64,000 bases of DNA from an uncultured Pelosinus sp. GTDB lineage: Bacteria; Bacillota; Negativicutes; Sporomusales; Acetonemataceae. The stretch lies in the NCBI GenBank assembly GCA_900542835.1, contig UQPB01000001.1:1-64000 (forward strand). Reading direction: 5' to 3'. Every line of letters starts with the position of its first letter. Positions within the stretch are counted from its first letter, which is position 1. The notes under the pieces are model-generated. The model was not told the origin of the DNA. It did no database searches and worked only from the letters and a program-made list of their open reading frames with translations. The position numbers and the translations under genes were made by a program. Shown piece by piece: positions 24,591 to 33,855 of the stretch.

Positions 24591-25677
24591 TGTCCAGACG
24601 CCTCCTTATGTGGTTTGTGATGGTTTCCTGCAGGGCGGGAAATGGAATCTGATCCAGAACCGGTCGCAGCGAAGCCTCGATAATCAGTTTTTTTGCGTCG
24701 GTCTCGCTCAGGCCCCGGCTCATCAGATAAAACAGCTTGTTTTCGTCCAGACGGCCGGTGCTGGCGGCGTGCTGTCCCTCGACATCGGCCTCGCCGCATA
24801 ACAGCAGCGGTGTCGAGCGGTTGCGGACATCCGGGCTCAGCAATACGGTGTATTCCTCTTCGCTGCCTTTGGCGCCGGCGGCGCCGCTGACAAAATCGAG
24901 CGTGCCGCGGAAAATTTTGCGGCTGGCGTCAAGCAAGGCGCCGCGGGACTCGATGCTGCTGCGGGAGGCTTTACCGATATGGGTAATCAGATAGTTAATA
25001 TCGATTTCGCGGGTTTTATCGCCCAAATACAGGGAGCGGATGTCGGCGGCGCTGTCTTCGCCCAGCAGCCGCAGCTTGCAGCTGGTCAGGCTGCGGCCGG
25101 CGCCAAGCTCGGCCAGGGTGACTCTGACAGTGGCTGTTTCGGCCACATCGGCGCCGACGCCGTCAAGATGGAGCACCTCATCCGGGAACCGCTGCGCCTT
25201 GATCAGATTGACCGTTGCGCCGCGGCCGGCGTAGATGCGGCATAAGCCGCTGTGAAAGCGGCCGCCGCTGGCGGCGGAGTAGTCAATCACCAGCGTCACT
25301 CGGCTGTTTTCGCCGGCAATGACGACCAGGTCGTCCAGCAGCACCGGATTGTCTTCATCCAACTGATAGGAGAGGAGGAGGGGCTGGCTGACGGTTGCGC
25401 CCGCGGCGACCTCCAGCAGCCAGCCGCTGTTGTGATGACGGCTGATCCATTGCTGCATTTCCCGGCTGACGCCGGCGTCCATGACGTCAGGCAAGGCGGC
25501 CAGACGATCGCCGGCCCGGTTAATCGCGGTAACGGTCAGACCGGGAACGGTCTCCAATTGCGGATTGAGCCGGAACGGGGGAACGTCTGGCAGTTCCTCT
25601 TCCAGACTGGCGGCATTGACGCCAAGCCAGCTCCAGGTTTTCACCGGAATATGATTAAGTTCTTGTGCCACTTTCAT
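24583..25677 (-). CDS. sufD: Fe-S cluster assembly protein SufD
   Basis: A 364-residue SufD, partner of SufB in the SufBCD scaffold. The parallel beta-helix core and the conserved C-terminal block LLCGEADVEGQHAASTGRLD, with LFYLMSRGLSETDAKKLI near residue 325, are clear. The active-site His (GQHAAS) is present. It is somewhat shorter than the E. coli protein at the N-terminus, as usual in Firmicutes. It lies 5 bp after sufB. Confidence 0.95.
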   Translation of the reverse strand: MKVAQELNHIPVKTWSWLGVNAASLEEELPDVPPFRLNPQLETVPGLTVTAINRAGDRLAALPDVMDAGVSREMQQWISRHHNSGWLLEVAAGATVSQPLLLSYQLDEDNPVLLDDLVVIAGENSRVTLVIDYSAASGGRFHSGLCRIYAGRGATVNLIKAQRFPDEVLHLDGVGADVAETATVRVTLAELGAGRSLTSCKLRLLGEDSAADIRSLYLGDKTREIDINYLITHIGKASRSSIESRGALLDASRKIFRGTLDFVSGAAGAKGSEEEYTVLLSPDVRNRSTPLLLCGEADVEGQHAASTGRLDENKLFYLMSRGLSETDAKKLIIEASLRPVLDQIPFPALQETITNHIRRRLDNV

Positions 25678-25682
25678 TCCTC

Positions 25683-27089
25683 CTAACCGATGCTGCCTTC
25701 CAGCTCAATCGTGATCAGCCGGTTCATTTCCACTGCGTATTCCAACGGCAGTTCCTTGGCCACCGGCTCGACAAAGCCGCGGACAATCATCGCTTTCGCT
25801 TCCTGCTCGCTGATACCCCGGCTCATTAGATAAAAAATCGCGTCGTCGCTGATGCGGCCGATTTTTGCCTCATGGCCGATATCGACTTCATCGTTTCCGA
25901 TATCCAGCGCCGGAATGGTATCGGAGCGCGACCGGGAGTCAAGCATCAACGACTCACAGGAGATGGCCGCTTTGACATGATGCGCCGCCGGCAGCACCTT
26001 GACCGCGCCGCGGTAAACCGCCTGGCCGCCATCCTTGGAAATTGAGCGGGAATTGATGGTGGACGACGTATGAGGCGCGGCATGGACCACGGTAGTGCCG
26101 GTATCCAGTGTTTGACCGCCGGCGGCGAAGGTTACGCCGGTAAATTCAGCCCTGGCACCCTCTCCCTTTAGAATACTGACAGGGTAGAGCATCGAGACGC
26201 GGGAGCCAAACGAGCCGGATACCCATTCGATGCGGCCGTCCTTTTCGACAACCGCCCGTTTGGTGTTCAGGTTCAGCATATTGCGCGACCAGTTCTCAAT
26301 CGTGGAATAACGCAGGCTGGCCCCTTCCCTCACGAACAGCTCAACACAGCCGGCGTGGAGATTGGTTACATTGTATTTTGGCGCTGAACAGCCTTCGATA
26401 AAATGCAGCTTGGCGCCCTTGTCGACAATGATCAGCGTATGTTCAAACTGGCCGGAGCCGGGAGAATTCAACCGGAAATAGGATTGCAGCGGAATGTCGA
26501 CGGTGACGCCCGGCGGCACATAAACAAACGAGCCTCCCGACCAGACCGCCCCGTGCAGTGCGGCAAATTTATGGTCCTGCGGCGGCACCAGCGTCATAAA
26601 ATGCTGCCGCAGCATGGCTTCGTGCTCCCGCAGCGCGGTTTCCATATCGGTATAAACGACGCCCTGCTTCACCAGTTCGTCCCGGATGCTGTGATACACA
26701 ACCTCCGAATCATACTGGGCACCGACACCGGCCAGCGATTCCCGTTCAGCCTGCGGAATACCCAGCCGTTCAAAGGTGCTTTTAATGTCGTCCGGGACCT
26801 CGCCCCAGTCGCCTTTCATATCGGTGTCAGGGCGCACGTAGGTCACAATACGGTTCATATCCAGTTCGTCAAGCGAGGGACCCCAGGCCGGCAGTGCCTT
26901 TTGCTGATAAACCGCAAGTGAATGCAGGCGGAAATCGCGCATCCAGCCCGGATCGTTCTTTTCTTCGGCAATGCGCAGGACAATGTCCCGCGTCAGTCCC
27001 TCGTCCACCTTAAAACGGTAACGGTCTTGGTTTTTAATATCATAAAGACCGCGGTCGATATCGGCGACCTCGGTTCTTTTCTTTGTCAT
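25683..27089 (-). CDS. sufB: Fe-S cluster assembly protein SufB
   Basis: A 468-residue SufB, the scaffold on which [Fe-S] clusters form with SufC and SufD. Motifs: GVVYTDMETALREHE (about 155-169), GSFVYVPPGVTVDIPLQSYF near 190, the SAPKYNVTNLHAGCVELFV segment, and the C-terminal IGHEAKIGRISDDAIFYLMS with the conserved Glu. The length matches the family. Second gene in the operon, 29 bp after sufC. Confidence 0.97.
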   Translation of the reverse strand: MTKKRTEVADIDRGLYDIKNQDRYRFKVDEGLTRDIVLRIAEEKNDPGWMRDFRLHSLAVYQQKALPAWGPSLDELDMNRIVTYVRPDTDMKGDWGEVPDDIKSTFERLGIPQAERESLAGVGAQYDSEVVYHSIRDELVKQGVVYTDMETALREHEAMLRQHFMTLVPPQDHKFAALHGAVWSGGSFVYVPPGVTVDIPLQSYFRLNSPGSGQFEHTLIIVDKGAKLHFIEGCSAPKYNVTNLHAGCVELFVREGASLRYSTIENWSRNMLNLNTKRAVVEKDGRIEWVSGSFGSRVSMLYPVSILKGEGARAEFTGVTFAAGGQTLDTGTTVVHAAPHTSSTINSRSISKDGGQAVYRGAVKVLPAAHHVKAAISCESLMLDSRSRSDTIPALDIGNDEVDIGHEAKIGRISDDAIFYLMSRGISEQEAKAMIVRGFVEPVAKELPLEYAVEMNRLITIELEGSIG

Positions 27090-27118
27090 AGCCGCGCCTC
27101 ACTTTCTCTCATGCTGCG

Positions 27119-27880
27119 TCAGCGGCCCGTTGCGCCGGCGAGTTGTTCCAACCGGGCAAAGCCCTGCTCCTGGATGGTTTCGATCAGGGCGGTGTCGCCG
27201 CTGGCGGTAATCCGGCCATTGATCAGCACATGCACCCTGTCAGGCTGAAGCTGTTCGAGAATAGCGGCGTTGTGAGTAATGATCAAGACGGCGTTATCCT
27301 GATTCTTGAACCGGCTGACGCCGGCTGAGACAATCTTGACCGCGTCGATATCAAGGCCGGAGTCGGTTTCGTCCAGAATCGCCAGCTTTGGCCGCAGCAT
27401 CAGCAACTGCAGGATTTCATTTTTCTTCTTTTCGCCGCCGGAAAAGCCCAAGTTCAGATAGCGGCCGGCATAGCTGTCGTCCATATTCAGTTCCCGCATC
27501 GTCGCCTTCAATTCCTTTTGAAAGGCCAGGATGCGGCTGGTTTCGCCGCTAACGGCGTTGCGTGCCGTCCGCAAAAAGTTTTCCACCGTTACCCCCGGAA
27601 TTTCCTCCGGATTTTGAAACGATAAAAAAATGCCCCGCCGCGCCCGTTCATGCGGCTTTAAACCGCTGATATCCTCGCCGTCAAACCGGATCGAGCCGGC
27701 GGTGACCTCGTAATTGGGATGGCCGGTAATCAGATTGACCAGCGTTGATTTGCCGGCGCCGTTCGGCCCCATGATTACATGCACTTCACCCTTATTGACC
27801 GTCAAATCAAGTCCCTTGATAATTTCCTTGCCGTTAACGGCGGCATGCAGCCCGGCAATGTCTAACAGTGTTGCCGTCAT
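27119..27880 (-). CDS. sufC: Fe-S cluster assembly ATPase SufC
   Basis: A 253-residue ABC-type ATPase without membrane partner. Walker A is GPNGAGKST (about 38-46), the SufC-specific signature LGFSGGEKKKNEIL (about 148-161), Walker B LAILDETDSGLD. It drives structural changes of SufBD. First gene of sufCBDSU. The AT-rich leader contains a stretch (27904-27921) that resembles a Fur box only weakly (about 12 of 19 classical positions), so iron control is possible but not shown. Confidence 0.97.
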   Translation of the reverse strand: MTATLLDIAGLHAAVNGKEIIKGLDLTVNKGEVHVIMGPNGAGKSTLVNLITGHPNYEVTAGSIRFDGEDISGLKPHERARRGIFLSFQNPEEIPGVTVENFLRTARNAVSGETSRILAFQKELKATMRELNMDDSYAGRYLNLGFSGGEKKKNEILQLLMLRPKLAILDETDSGLDIDAVKIVSAGVSRFKNQDNAVLIITHNAAILEQLQPDRVHVLINGRITASGDTALIETIQEQGFARLEQLAGATGR

Positions 27881-27921
27881 CTTTCCACCTCATTATTTTC
27901 TGAAATATCATTATTCTTATC

Positions 27922-28209
27922 GTTTTACTCGGAATTTTAACTTTATTTTATGCTTCTTCCGGCCGGCTGTCAACAGCTTGTTGCGGTAGGCGGCCGGCAT
28001 TTTCAGATGCCGTACATCGGCAAGGAAGCTGCGTTGCCCGCGTAAAAAACCTTTCCCGCCGCTTTATCCTTCCCTGGCGGCGGGGTATTTAGTCTTTGCC
28101 TATTACGGGTGGCAGGCACAGCGGGATGTCAGTTTAATTCGTCCTGCCGTACTCTTTGCGTTGCTTACGTGCGCCCAGGCCGGTTCTTCCGGCCTGGGCG
28201 CTTCCCTTT
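27922..28209. other. Intergenic region between sufC and the EamA gene
   Basis: No gene or RNA family recognised. The only structured element is a perfect 13-bp GC-rich hairpin at 28171-28201, the likely end of the leftward EamA transcript, although its minus-strand side has no U-run. Confidence 0.5.
28171..28201. terminator. GC-rich hairpin after the EamA gene
   Basis: A GCGCCCAGGCCGG stem, 5-nt loop and its exact complement. A T-rich tract follows only on the plus strand, so leftward termination is uncertain. Confidence 0.45.
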
Positions 28210-29106
28210 TTACTGGGGCAGGGAGGTCTTTCTTGCTTGTTCAAGCTGTGGCAGCAGCATGCCGGTCAAAAGAAGGGCGCAGCCTAACAGGCCGCGTGGG
28301 CCGATATCTTCCTGCAGCAGCAGCCAGCCGCCGACAGCGGCAAAAATTGTTTCCATGCTAAGGATAATGGCTGCGTGAGCCGGCTTGGCGTTTTTTTGAC
28401 CGACCACCTGCAGCGTGTAGGCAATGCCGACAGAGGCAATGCCGCCGTAGAGGATGGGGATTGCCGCCCCATAGATGCCTGTCAGGGTGATTTCCTCGAA
28501 TGCCAGGGCGACGCCCAGGCTCAGCAGCGCGCAAACGATAAACTGAATGCAGGAAAGCCGCAGTACGTTAACCCGCTGGGAATAGTAGCCGATGAGCAGG
28601 ATATGCAGTCCCCAAAAAATCGCGCCGATTAGCGCCAGCGCGTCGCCGTAGGCTATCGTAAGCTCTTCAGTGACACTGAGAAAATAGACGCCGCCGGCGG
28701 CGAACAGCGCCCCCGCCCAGGTGCTGCCGGAAATGACTTGTCGACAGCACAGGCCCAGCAGCGGCACCAGGATCAGGTACAGGCTGGTTAAAAAGGCAGC
28801 TTTGCCGGCGGTGGTATAAACCAGGGCAATTTGCTGCAGTGAAGCGCCGGTAAACAAAACCGCGCCAGCGAGAATACCGCCAAGGAGCGCCGGCTGCCGG
28901 TTCGCCTGAACCTCGTCAGCACCCGTCTTCCAGCGGTCATAGAGCAGCAGCGGCAGCAGCGACAGGCTGCCAAGCGCAAAGCGGATGCCGTTGAAGGTAA
29001 ACGGCCCCATATGTTCCATGCCTACCCGCTGCGCCACAAACGCCAGGCCCCAGATCGCCGCTGTCAATAGCAGCAGCAGGTTGGCTCTCACTTCTTTTTG
29101 TTTCAT
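28210..29106 (-). CDS. EamA/DMT-family transporter
   Basis: A 298-residue drug/metabolite transporter with ten predicted helices in two EamA repeats (about 8-145 and 150-290). Repeat signatures include AAIWGLAFVAQRVGMEHMGP at the start and GGIASVGIAYTLQVVGQKNA near residue 230. DMT members export amino acids, nucleosides or drugs; substrate unknown. ATG start. Monocistronic. Confidence 0.92.
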   Translation of the reverse strand: MKQKEVRANLLLLLTAAIWGLAFVAQRVGMEHMGPFTFNGIRFALGSLSLLPLLLYDRWKTGADEVQANRQPALLGGILAGAVLFTGASLQQIALVYTTAGKAAFLTSLYLILVPLLGLCCRQVISGSTWAGALFAAGGVYFLSVTEELTIAYGDALALIGAIFWGLHILLIGYYSQRVNVLRLSCIQFIVCALLSLGVALAFEEITLTGIYGAAIPILYGGIASVGIAYTLQVVGQKNAKPAHAAIILSMETIFAAVGGWLLLQEDIGPRGLLGCALLLTGMLLPQLEQARKTSLPQ

Positions 29107-29560
29107 ATATACTCCTTTCCTGCGATGCTGAAATGCAAAAGCCGCGGCAGCGCCAACGGCTTCATCGCTTCCTTATGTATGAGCAAGCTAAATCCGGATA
29201 TGCTGTTATGTTCGTCAGGGCATTAGTATACTATTCGGATCTGAAGGCAAAAATCCTGCTGCAATGCCAAATTTTTGCGCCGGTTATCAGACGGTGTCCT
29301 TTATAACCGGGCATCTGTCCCGCTGCTGCTTAACCGCCGCCGGGGTAAAAGAAATTTTTTTAACGCTATAATGAGGTTCTCTATTACCATAGTGAATTTC
29401 ATCATTTGGAAGATATAAATTGCGACAGCATCCGGCTGATCAGTGGTTGGTGCTGGGGCAATAGAGGCTTTCTTTTGGTGAGGTCGGACACCCTTTTCTC
29501 TGTGTGCGATTTGCCGACAAGCCGTGATCTGGCGGCGCGGCAAGGCCGTGGGGCCGGCCG
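29107..29560. other. Intergenic region upstream of the ger operon
   Basis: About 450 bp with no convincing gene. A TATAAT at 29372-29377 lacks a good -35. On the minus strand a TATACT near 29232 may belong to the EamA promoter. No riboswitch signature was seen. Confidence 0.45.
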
Positions 29561-29590
29561 GAATAGACAATAACCAAATTGCTCATACTG
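29561..29590 (+). promoter_or_regulatory. Sigma G/F-type forespore promoter of the ger operon
   Basis: GAATA (29561-29565) fits the sigma G -35 pattern GHATR; after an 18-nt spacer CATACTG (29584-29590) matches CATNNTA at 6 of 7 positions. It lies 34 nt before the gerA-type start, where forespore control is expected for germination receptors. Confidence 0.7.
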
Positions 29591-29623
29591 TGAGCAAGAC
29601 GACAAACGGCAGGAGGGCTGTCT

Positions 29624-31168
29624 ATGTTTGGCTTTGGGCGGTCAGCAAAAATGAAAAAAACAGGCGATGGCCGCCTGACCGGCAAAGAGACCTGCGAGGA
29701 GCTGTCGGCTTGTTATGAAGAAACGCTGGCCCGGTTGAAAGCGCTCTTTCAGAATGACGACCTCATGCAATTCCGGGAAATAAGAAATAAACAAACTGCC
29801 GACCAGCGGTTTTGTCTGCTGTATTGCGATGGCTTGGTGGACTTGAATTTAATCGAATCGCATTTGATCAAACCATTGCTGACCATGCGTCTGTCCGCGC
29901 AAGAGCCGCTGACATTGGCAACCCTTTGGGAGCAGGTGATCCAGACCGGATCAGGAAAGCCGGTCAGTCGTTATCCGGAGATTGTGAGGGCGGTCACCGG
30001 CGGCGACACCTTTTTATTTGTCGAGGGACTACGAGAGGGTCTGCTGTTTAGCGTTAAAAGCTTTGAAAAGCGCTCTGTCTCAGAGCCGGAAGGCGAGAAG
30101 ATTCTGAGCGGTCCGCGGGAAGGCTTTACCGAATCGCTGATCGGCAATTTATCCATGCTCCGGCGGAAAATAAGAACAGAGCGGCTGAAGATGCGGTTTT
30201 GCTATTGCGGACGTCAGACCGATACGCAGTTGTGCATTGCCTGGCTGGAGGACATTGTTAATCCTTCCGTCCTTAAAGAACTGAATCGGCGTCTGGAGGC
30301 GATCGACATTGATGCCGTTTTGGACGCAAATTATATCACCGAGCTGGTGCGGGATAATCCCTGGTCACCGTTTCGATCGGTCGGCTATACCGAACGGCCG
30401 GATGTGGTGGCGGGAAAGCTGCTGGAGGGGCGCGTCGCCCTGTTTGTGGACGGAACGCCGGTCGTGTTGACAGTGCCATACCTGTTTATCGAAAATTTTC
30501 AGAGCGGCGAGGATTATTACCTGAACTTCTACTATACCTCCTTCTCGCGGCTGCTTCGCATTTTGGGGTTTTTCCTGGCAATTATGGTGCCGGCTGTTTA
30601 TGTCGCGGTTGTGGCCTATCACCAGGAAATGCTGCCGGCGCCGCTGTTGATCAGCATCGCGGTGGAACGGCAGGGCGTTCCCCTGCCTGCGGCCCTGGAG
30701 GCTTTTTTTATGCTGATTGTTTTTGATATTCTGCGGGAAACGGGGTTGAGGATGCCGACCCATGTGGGGCAGGCGCTCAGCATTGTCGGCGCGCTGGTCG
30801 TCGGTCAGGCGGCGGTGGAGGCCAAGCTGGTAGCTGCACCGATGATCATTGTCGTTGCGCTGACAGGAATCACCAGCCTGTTGATTCCCAAAATGAACGC
30901 ACCGGTGATCATTGCCCGTTTCGGCATGCTGGCACTGGCCTCCTCGCTTGGCTTTCTGGGCGTTACGCTGGGGTTTGCGCTGCTGCTGGCGCACGTGCTT
31001 GCCCTCCGTTCTTTTGGTGTCTCGCAGCTGAATCCTGATCGTGAGTGGACTTATCAGGAGGTTAAAGACACACTGCTGCGTGCCCCCTGGTGGCAGATGC
31101 GGCTGCGGCCTGACCGGCTCAGCGCCAATTCGGTCAGGGAGCGGTCAGGCAAGGAGAAGCAGACATGA
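29624..31168 (+). CDS. Spore germination receptor A subunit (GerA/GerKA family)
   Basis: A 514-residue GerA-family protein located in the inner spore membrane. A soluble N-terminal domain of about 290 residues contains the conserved GRQTDTQLCIAWLEDIVNP region and is followed by about five membrane helices with DILRETGLRMPTHVGQALSI (about 367-386) and NAPVIIARFGML. A-subunits form the nutrient-gated channel of germinosomes. The ATG at 29624 has AGGAGGG 6 nt upstream. Its last 4 bp overlap the C-subunit start. The nutrient recognised cannot be inferred. Confidence 0.96.
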   Translation: MFGFGRSAKMKKTGDGRLTGKETCEELSACYEETLARLKALFQNDDLMQFREIRNKQTADQRFCLLYCDGLVDLNLIESHLIKPLLTMRLSAQEPLTLATLWEQVIQTGSGKPVSRYPEIVRAVTGGDTFLFVEGLREGLLFSVKSFEKRSVSEPEGEKILSGPREGFTESLIGNLSMLRRKIRTERLKMRFCYCGRQTDTQLCIAWLEDIVNPSVLKELNRRLEAIDIDAVLDANYITELVRDNPWSPFRSVGYTERPDVVAGKLLEGRVALFVDGTPVVLTVPYLFIENFQSGEDYYLNFYYTSFSRLLRILGFFLAIMVPAVYVAVVAYHQEMLPAPLLISIAVERQGVPLPAALEAFFMLIVFDILRETGLRMPTHVGQALSIVGALVVGQAAVEAKLVAAPMIIVVALTGITSLLIPKMNAPVIIARFGMLALASSLGFLGVTLGFALLLAHVLALRSFGVSQLNPDREWTYQEVKDTLLRAPWWQMRLRPDRLSANSVRERSGKEKQT

Positions 31169-32304
31169 ACCGACGCGGCGCTTGGATAATCTGGCTGCTG
31201 TTGTGCTGTATTCCGCTTGGAGGCTGCTGGAATTACCGGGGCTTGGATACGCTGGATATTGTAACCGGCATGGCTGTTGACAAGGATCTGGCAACCGGCG
31301 GTTATCTGCTGACTTTTGAGATTGTTGATACCCAGACGGCCGGCAAAGAAACACCGATTCAGGTGAAATATGTAGAGGCGCGGGGAGAGACTCTGTTCAG
31401 CGCCATCCGCAACGCCAAAAAGAGACTGATCAACAAGCTATACGGCGGTAATATGCAGGCGGTTGTTATCAGCCGTCAGGTTGCTGCTGAGGAAGGCATC
31501 TTTACCATTCTCGAGGAAATTCTGCGCGACGGCGAACCGCGGGAAACGCTGAGTGTTGCCATCTCGCAGGAAAAAACAGCCCAGGCAATTTTGCTGACGG
31601 AGGGGCTGGATTCTAAAATTATTGCGTTTGAAATTCATGAAACTATTGATGAAGACAAGCGCACCACCGGTTCAACCAGGGATGTGGCACTGTATCAGGC
31701 TTATAATGCGATCAAGGAGCCGGGAAGCGCCCTGGTCTTGCCAGCCCTGCACCGTGTACAGAATCTTGGAGCGGCCACTGCTGAGGCCAATGGCGTCGCA
31801 CTGTTCCGGCGGGATAAGCTGCTGGGCTTTTTATCGGCGGAGCAGACACCATATTATCTGCTCATTGTCAATGAGCTGCAGGGCGGCGTACTGTCTTTCC
31901 CTTATTCTGAAAGCGACAGCAAAATTTCGCTGGAAATCAAAAGCTGTGACAGCAAAACCGCTGTCCGGTATGAGGCGGGGCAGCTCGTGGTGTCGGTCAG
32001 CATTAAAACGACTGTCAATCTAATGGAGTTGAAGGCCGGCGCTGATCTTTCCAAGCCAGAGGAACGGGAAAAGCTGGAGTCGTATACGGAAAGGTACTTG
32101 GAGCAGCGCACTGCATCCTTGTTTCAGTCCGTTCAGGCCGAATACGGGACTGACATTTTCGGACTGGGACGGTTGCTGTATAAAGATGATCCTGCGTTGT
32201 GGCGGCAACTGCAGAACGGTTGGGATCCCCTCCTTAGGCAGGCGCGAATCGAGGTACATGCAAGGGCGGATATTCTGAACACGGGGGTTTTAAAGGATTA
32301 CTGA
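31165..32304 (+). CDS. Spore germination lipoprotein, Ger(x)C family
   Basis: A 379-residue C-subunit lipoprotein. The signal peptide runs to lipobox IPLGGC with Cys at about residue 20, followed by the family motif CWNYRGLDTLDIVTGMAVDKD. The C-terminal domain includes AEYGTDIFGLGRLLYKDDPALWRQL-like elements typical of Ger(x)C. It anchors to the outer face of the inner spore membrane with A and B subunits. Overlaps the A gene by 4 bp. Confidence 0.95.
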   Translation: MNRRGAWIIWLLLCCIPLGGCWNYRGLDTLDIVTGMAVDKDLATGGYLLTFEIVDTQTAGKETPIQVKYVEARGETLFSAIRNAKKRLINKLYGGNMQAVVISRQVAAEEGIFTILEEILRDGEPRETLSVAISQEKTAQAILLTEGLDSKIIAFEIHETIDEDKRTTGSTRDVALYQAYNAIKEPGSALVLPALHRVQNLGAATAEANGVALFRRDKLLGFLSAEQTPYYLLIVNELQGGVLSFPYSESDSKISLEIKSCDSKTAVRYEAGQLVVSVSIKTTVNLMELKAGADLSKPEEREKLESYTERYLEQRTASLFQSVQAEYGTDIFGLGRLLYKDDPALWRQLQNGWDPLLRQARIEVHARADILNTGVLKDY

Positions 32305-32316
32305 GGAGGTATACTG

Positions 32317-32532
32317 ATGGTGACGGCAATTGTATTGATTTTTTTCCTGCTGGTCATTATGCTGGGGTTATGCCCGTCCTGGAAGCGCCGCAGCAGGCAG
32401 GAGAACCTGTTTTATCTGGTTTGCACTTGCACCAGCTTTACTGTTTTGTTTTTGCGAAGTCTCGATATTGAGCTAACCGATCCGGCTAAACGGTTGGTGG
32501 ACCTGGCCAATTTGATCCGGCACGGCCGTTGA
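32317..32532 (+). CDS. Small membrane protein in the ger operon (D-subunit-like)
   Basis: A 71-residue protein. A hydrophobic N-terminal helix (about 3-20, AIVLIFFLLVIMLGLC) is followed by a basic stretch (WKRRSRQ) and a second hydrophobic segment (about 29-46). It starts with ATG after GAGGAGGT and lies 12 bp after the C gene and 18 bp before the B gene. Some ger operons are known to carry short two-helix 'D' genes that modulate germination; this one fits in size and place, but no sequence family is recognised. Confidence 0.75.
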   Translation: MVTAIVLIFFLLVIMLGLCPSWKRRSRQENLFYLVCTCTSFTVLFLRSLDIELTDPAKRLVDLANLIRHGR

Positions 32533-32550
32533 GTATCAGGAGGAGCATTT

Positions 32551-33654
32551 GTGATGCCAAAAGAGACAATGTCCGCCCGCGGCGTCAGCGGCCTGATTAT
32601 TTTACTGGTTCTGTGTGGCACGGTGTTAAGCGGAGCCAATACGGTCGAACAGGACTTCTGGCTGTCTATCGGTCTGGCCGGCGTGCTGTTTCTGCCGGTA
32701 ATTTTGCTTTATGGCCGGCTTGGGACGCTGTTTCCCGGGCGAGGGCTGTTCGAAATCATAGAGACGCTGTTCGGCAGAACCGCCGGCATGGGGCTGATCC
32801 TCTGGGTGTCCGGGTACGCGCTGGTAGTCACCTCGCTGCTGCTGCGGAATTTTGTTGAATTTACCGTAGTTATCGCGTTGCAGGATACCCCGCGCATTCC
32901 GTTGATGATTGCTATCCTCGCTGTGGCGGTGTATCTGGCTGATAAAGGGCTGGTGGTGTTTGGCCGCTGGTCGGTCATCATCTGCGCCATGATCCTGGTC
33001 AACGTGCTGTTTACCATTCTATTGTCACTGGACGTAATTGATTTGTCTCACATCCAGCCTGTGCTGGATCATCGTTTTTCAGAGCTTGCGGCCAATGCAC
33101 TGATCATGGGTTTCATCGCCATTGGTGAATCAATGCTGATTTTGACCCTGCTGGGGCATGTCCCGGCAGGCGCGAGCGTCTATCGAATTTATTCATGGGG
33201 CATCTTTCTCGGCATTGGCTTTTTCATCTTAATGGTATTGCGCAATTTGGCAATTTTGGGACCCGAAATGGTCAAGGCTGCCAAGTTTTCGGCCTATATG
33301 GCGGTGCGAATCGTCCATTTCGGCAATTTTTTCGAGCGCGTGGAAAGCCTGATTTCTTTCAACCTGATTTTAATGGGCATAACCAAAATAACGCTCTGTC
33401 TGACCGCGGCGGCGATGGGGACAGCCCGGCTGCTGCAAACGGACGATTACCGCCGGCTGCTGCTGCCAGTCAGTCTATTGGCGCTGGCGCTATGCGCGAT
33501 TATTTTTAAAAATGCATATGAAATATTTGAGTTTGTGTGGGCCTATTGGCTGTTGGCTCTGCCTGTGCAGGTCGTACTGCCGCTGCTGCTATGGGTAGTA
33601 GCGGAAAGACGGGCAAAAGGCGGCCGCCTTTATCGAGGCGGCCGGCGGTATTGA
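32551..33654 (+). CDS. Spore germination permease-like B subunit (GerB/GerKB family)
   Basis: A 367-residue, ten-helix protein of the amino acid permease-like GerB family (PF03845), which holds the germinant-binding site. It begins with the family-typical SARGVSGLIILLVLCGTVL and contains ALIMGFIAIGESMLILTLLG near residue 190. The start is a GTG at 32551, 7 nt after AGGAGG; an ATG follows immediately. Order A-C-(small)-B differs from the common A-B-C order. Confidence 0.95.
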   Translation: MMPKETMSARGVSGLIILLVLCGTVLSGANTVEQDFWLSIGLAGVLFLPVILLYGRLGTLFPGRGLFEIIETLFGRTAGMGLILWVSGYALVVTSLLLRNFVEFTVVIALQDTPRIPLMIAILAVAVYLADKGLVVFGRWSVIICAMILVNVLFTILLSLDVIDLSHIQPVLDHRFSELAANALIMGFIAIGESMLILTLLGHVPAGASVYRIYSWGIFLGIGFFILMVLRNLAILGPEMVKAAKFSAYMAVRIVHFGNFFERVESLISFNLILMGITKITLCLTAAAMGTARLLQTDDYRRLLLPVSLLALALCAIIFKNAYEIFEFVWAYWLLALPVQVVLPLLLWVVAERRAKGGRLYRGGRRY

Positions 33655-33733
33655 GCCGTACAGGTATCCTGGGCCGCTTTTCGTTTCTCCGGCAGCGACG
33701 CGTAGATAAACGGTTGCTGCTTTTCCGGCTGTC

Positions 33734-33773
33734 ACCCGGCGTTAAAGCCCTGACGGGCATGCGCCGGGTTTTT
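33734..33773 (+). terminator. Terminator of the ger operon
   Basis: An outer stem ACCCGGCG/CGCCGGGT enclosing an inner GCCC/GGGC hairpin, followed by TTTTT. Confidence 0.82.
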
Positions 33774-33786
33774 CATACGCGCGGGG

Positions 33787-33815
33787 TTGATTTTTACCAG
33801 CTTTTGGTCTATAGT
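33787..33815 (+). promoter_or_regulatory. Promoter of the csoR-like/CoADR operon
   Basis: -35 TTGATT (33787-33792), 17-nt spacer, -10 TATAGT (33810-33815). The start near 33822 falls just before the palindrome at 33826-33848. Confidence 0.7.
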
Positions 33816-33825
33816 GTAATCAAGA

Positions 33826-33848
33826 ACCCTCCCCCGGGTGGAGGGGGT
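33826..33848 (+). promoter_or_regulatory. CsoR-type operator palindrome
   Basis: ACCCTCCCCC followed by GGGTGGAGGGGGT: a GC-tract inverted repeat (CCCTCC...GGAGGG) with A/T ends, the usual form of CsoR/CstR/FrmR operators. It overlaps the transcription start and contains the ribosome binding region, so repression is expected to be direct. Confidence 0.7.
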
Positions 33849-33855
33849 AAGGAGA

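Noticed and set aside
27904..27921. Fur box in the suf leader
   Set aside because: About 12 of 19 classical positions match in an AT-rich stretch, which is near chance; far weaker than the box at 51.17 kb.
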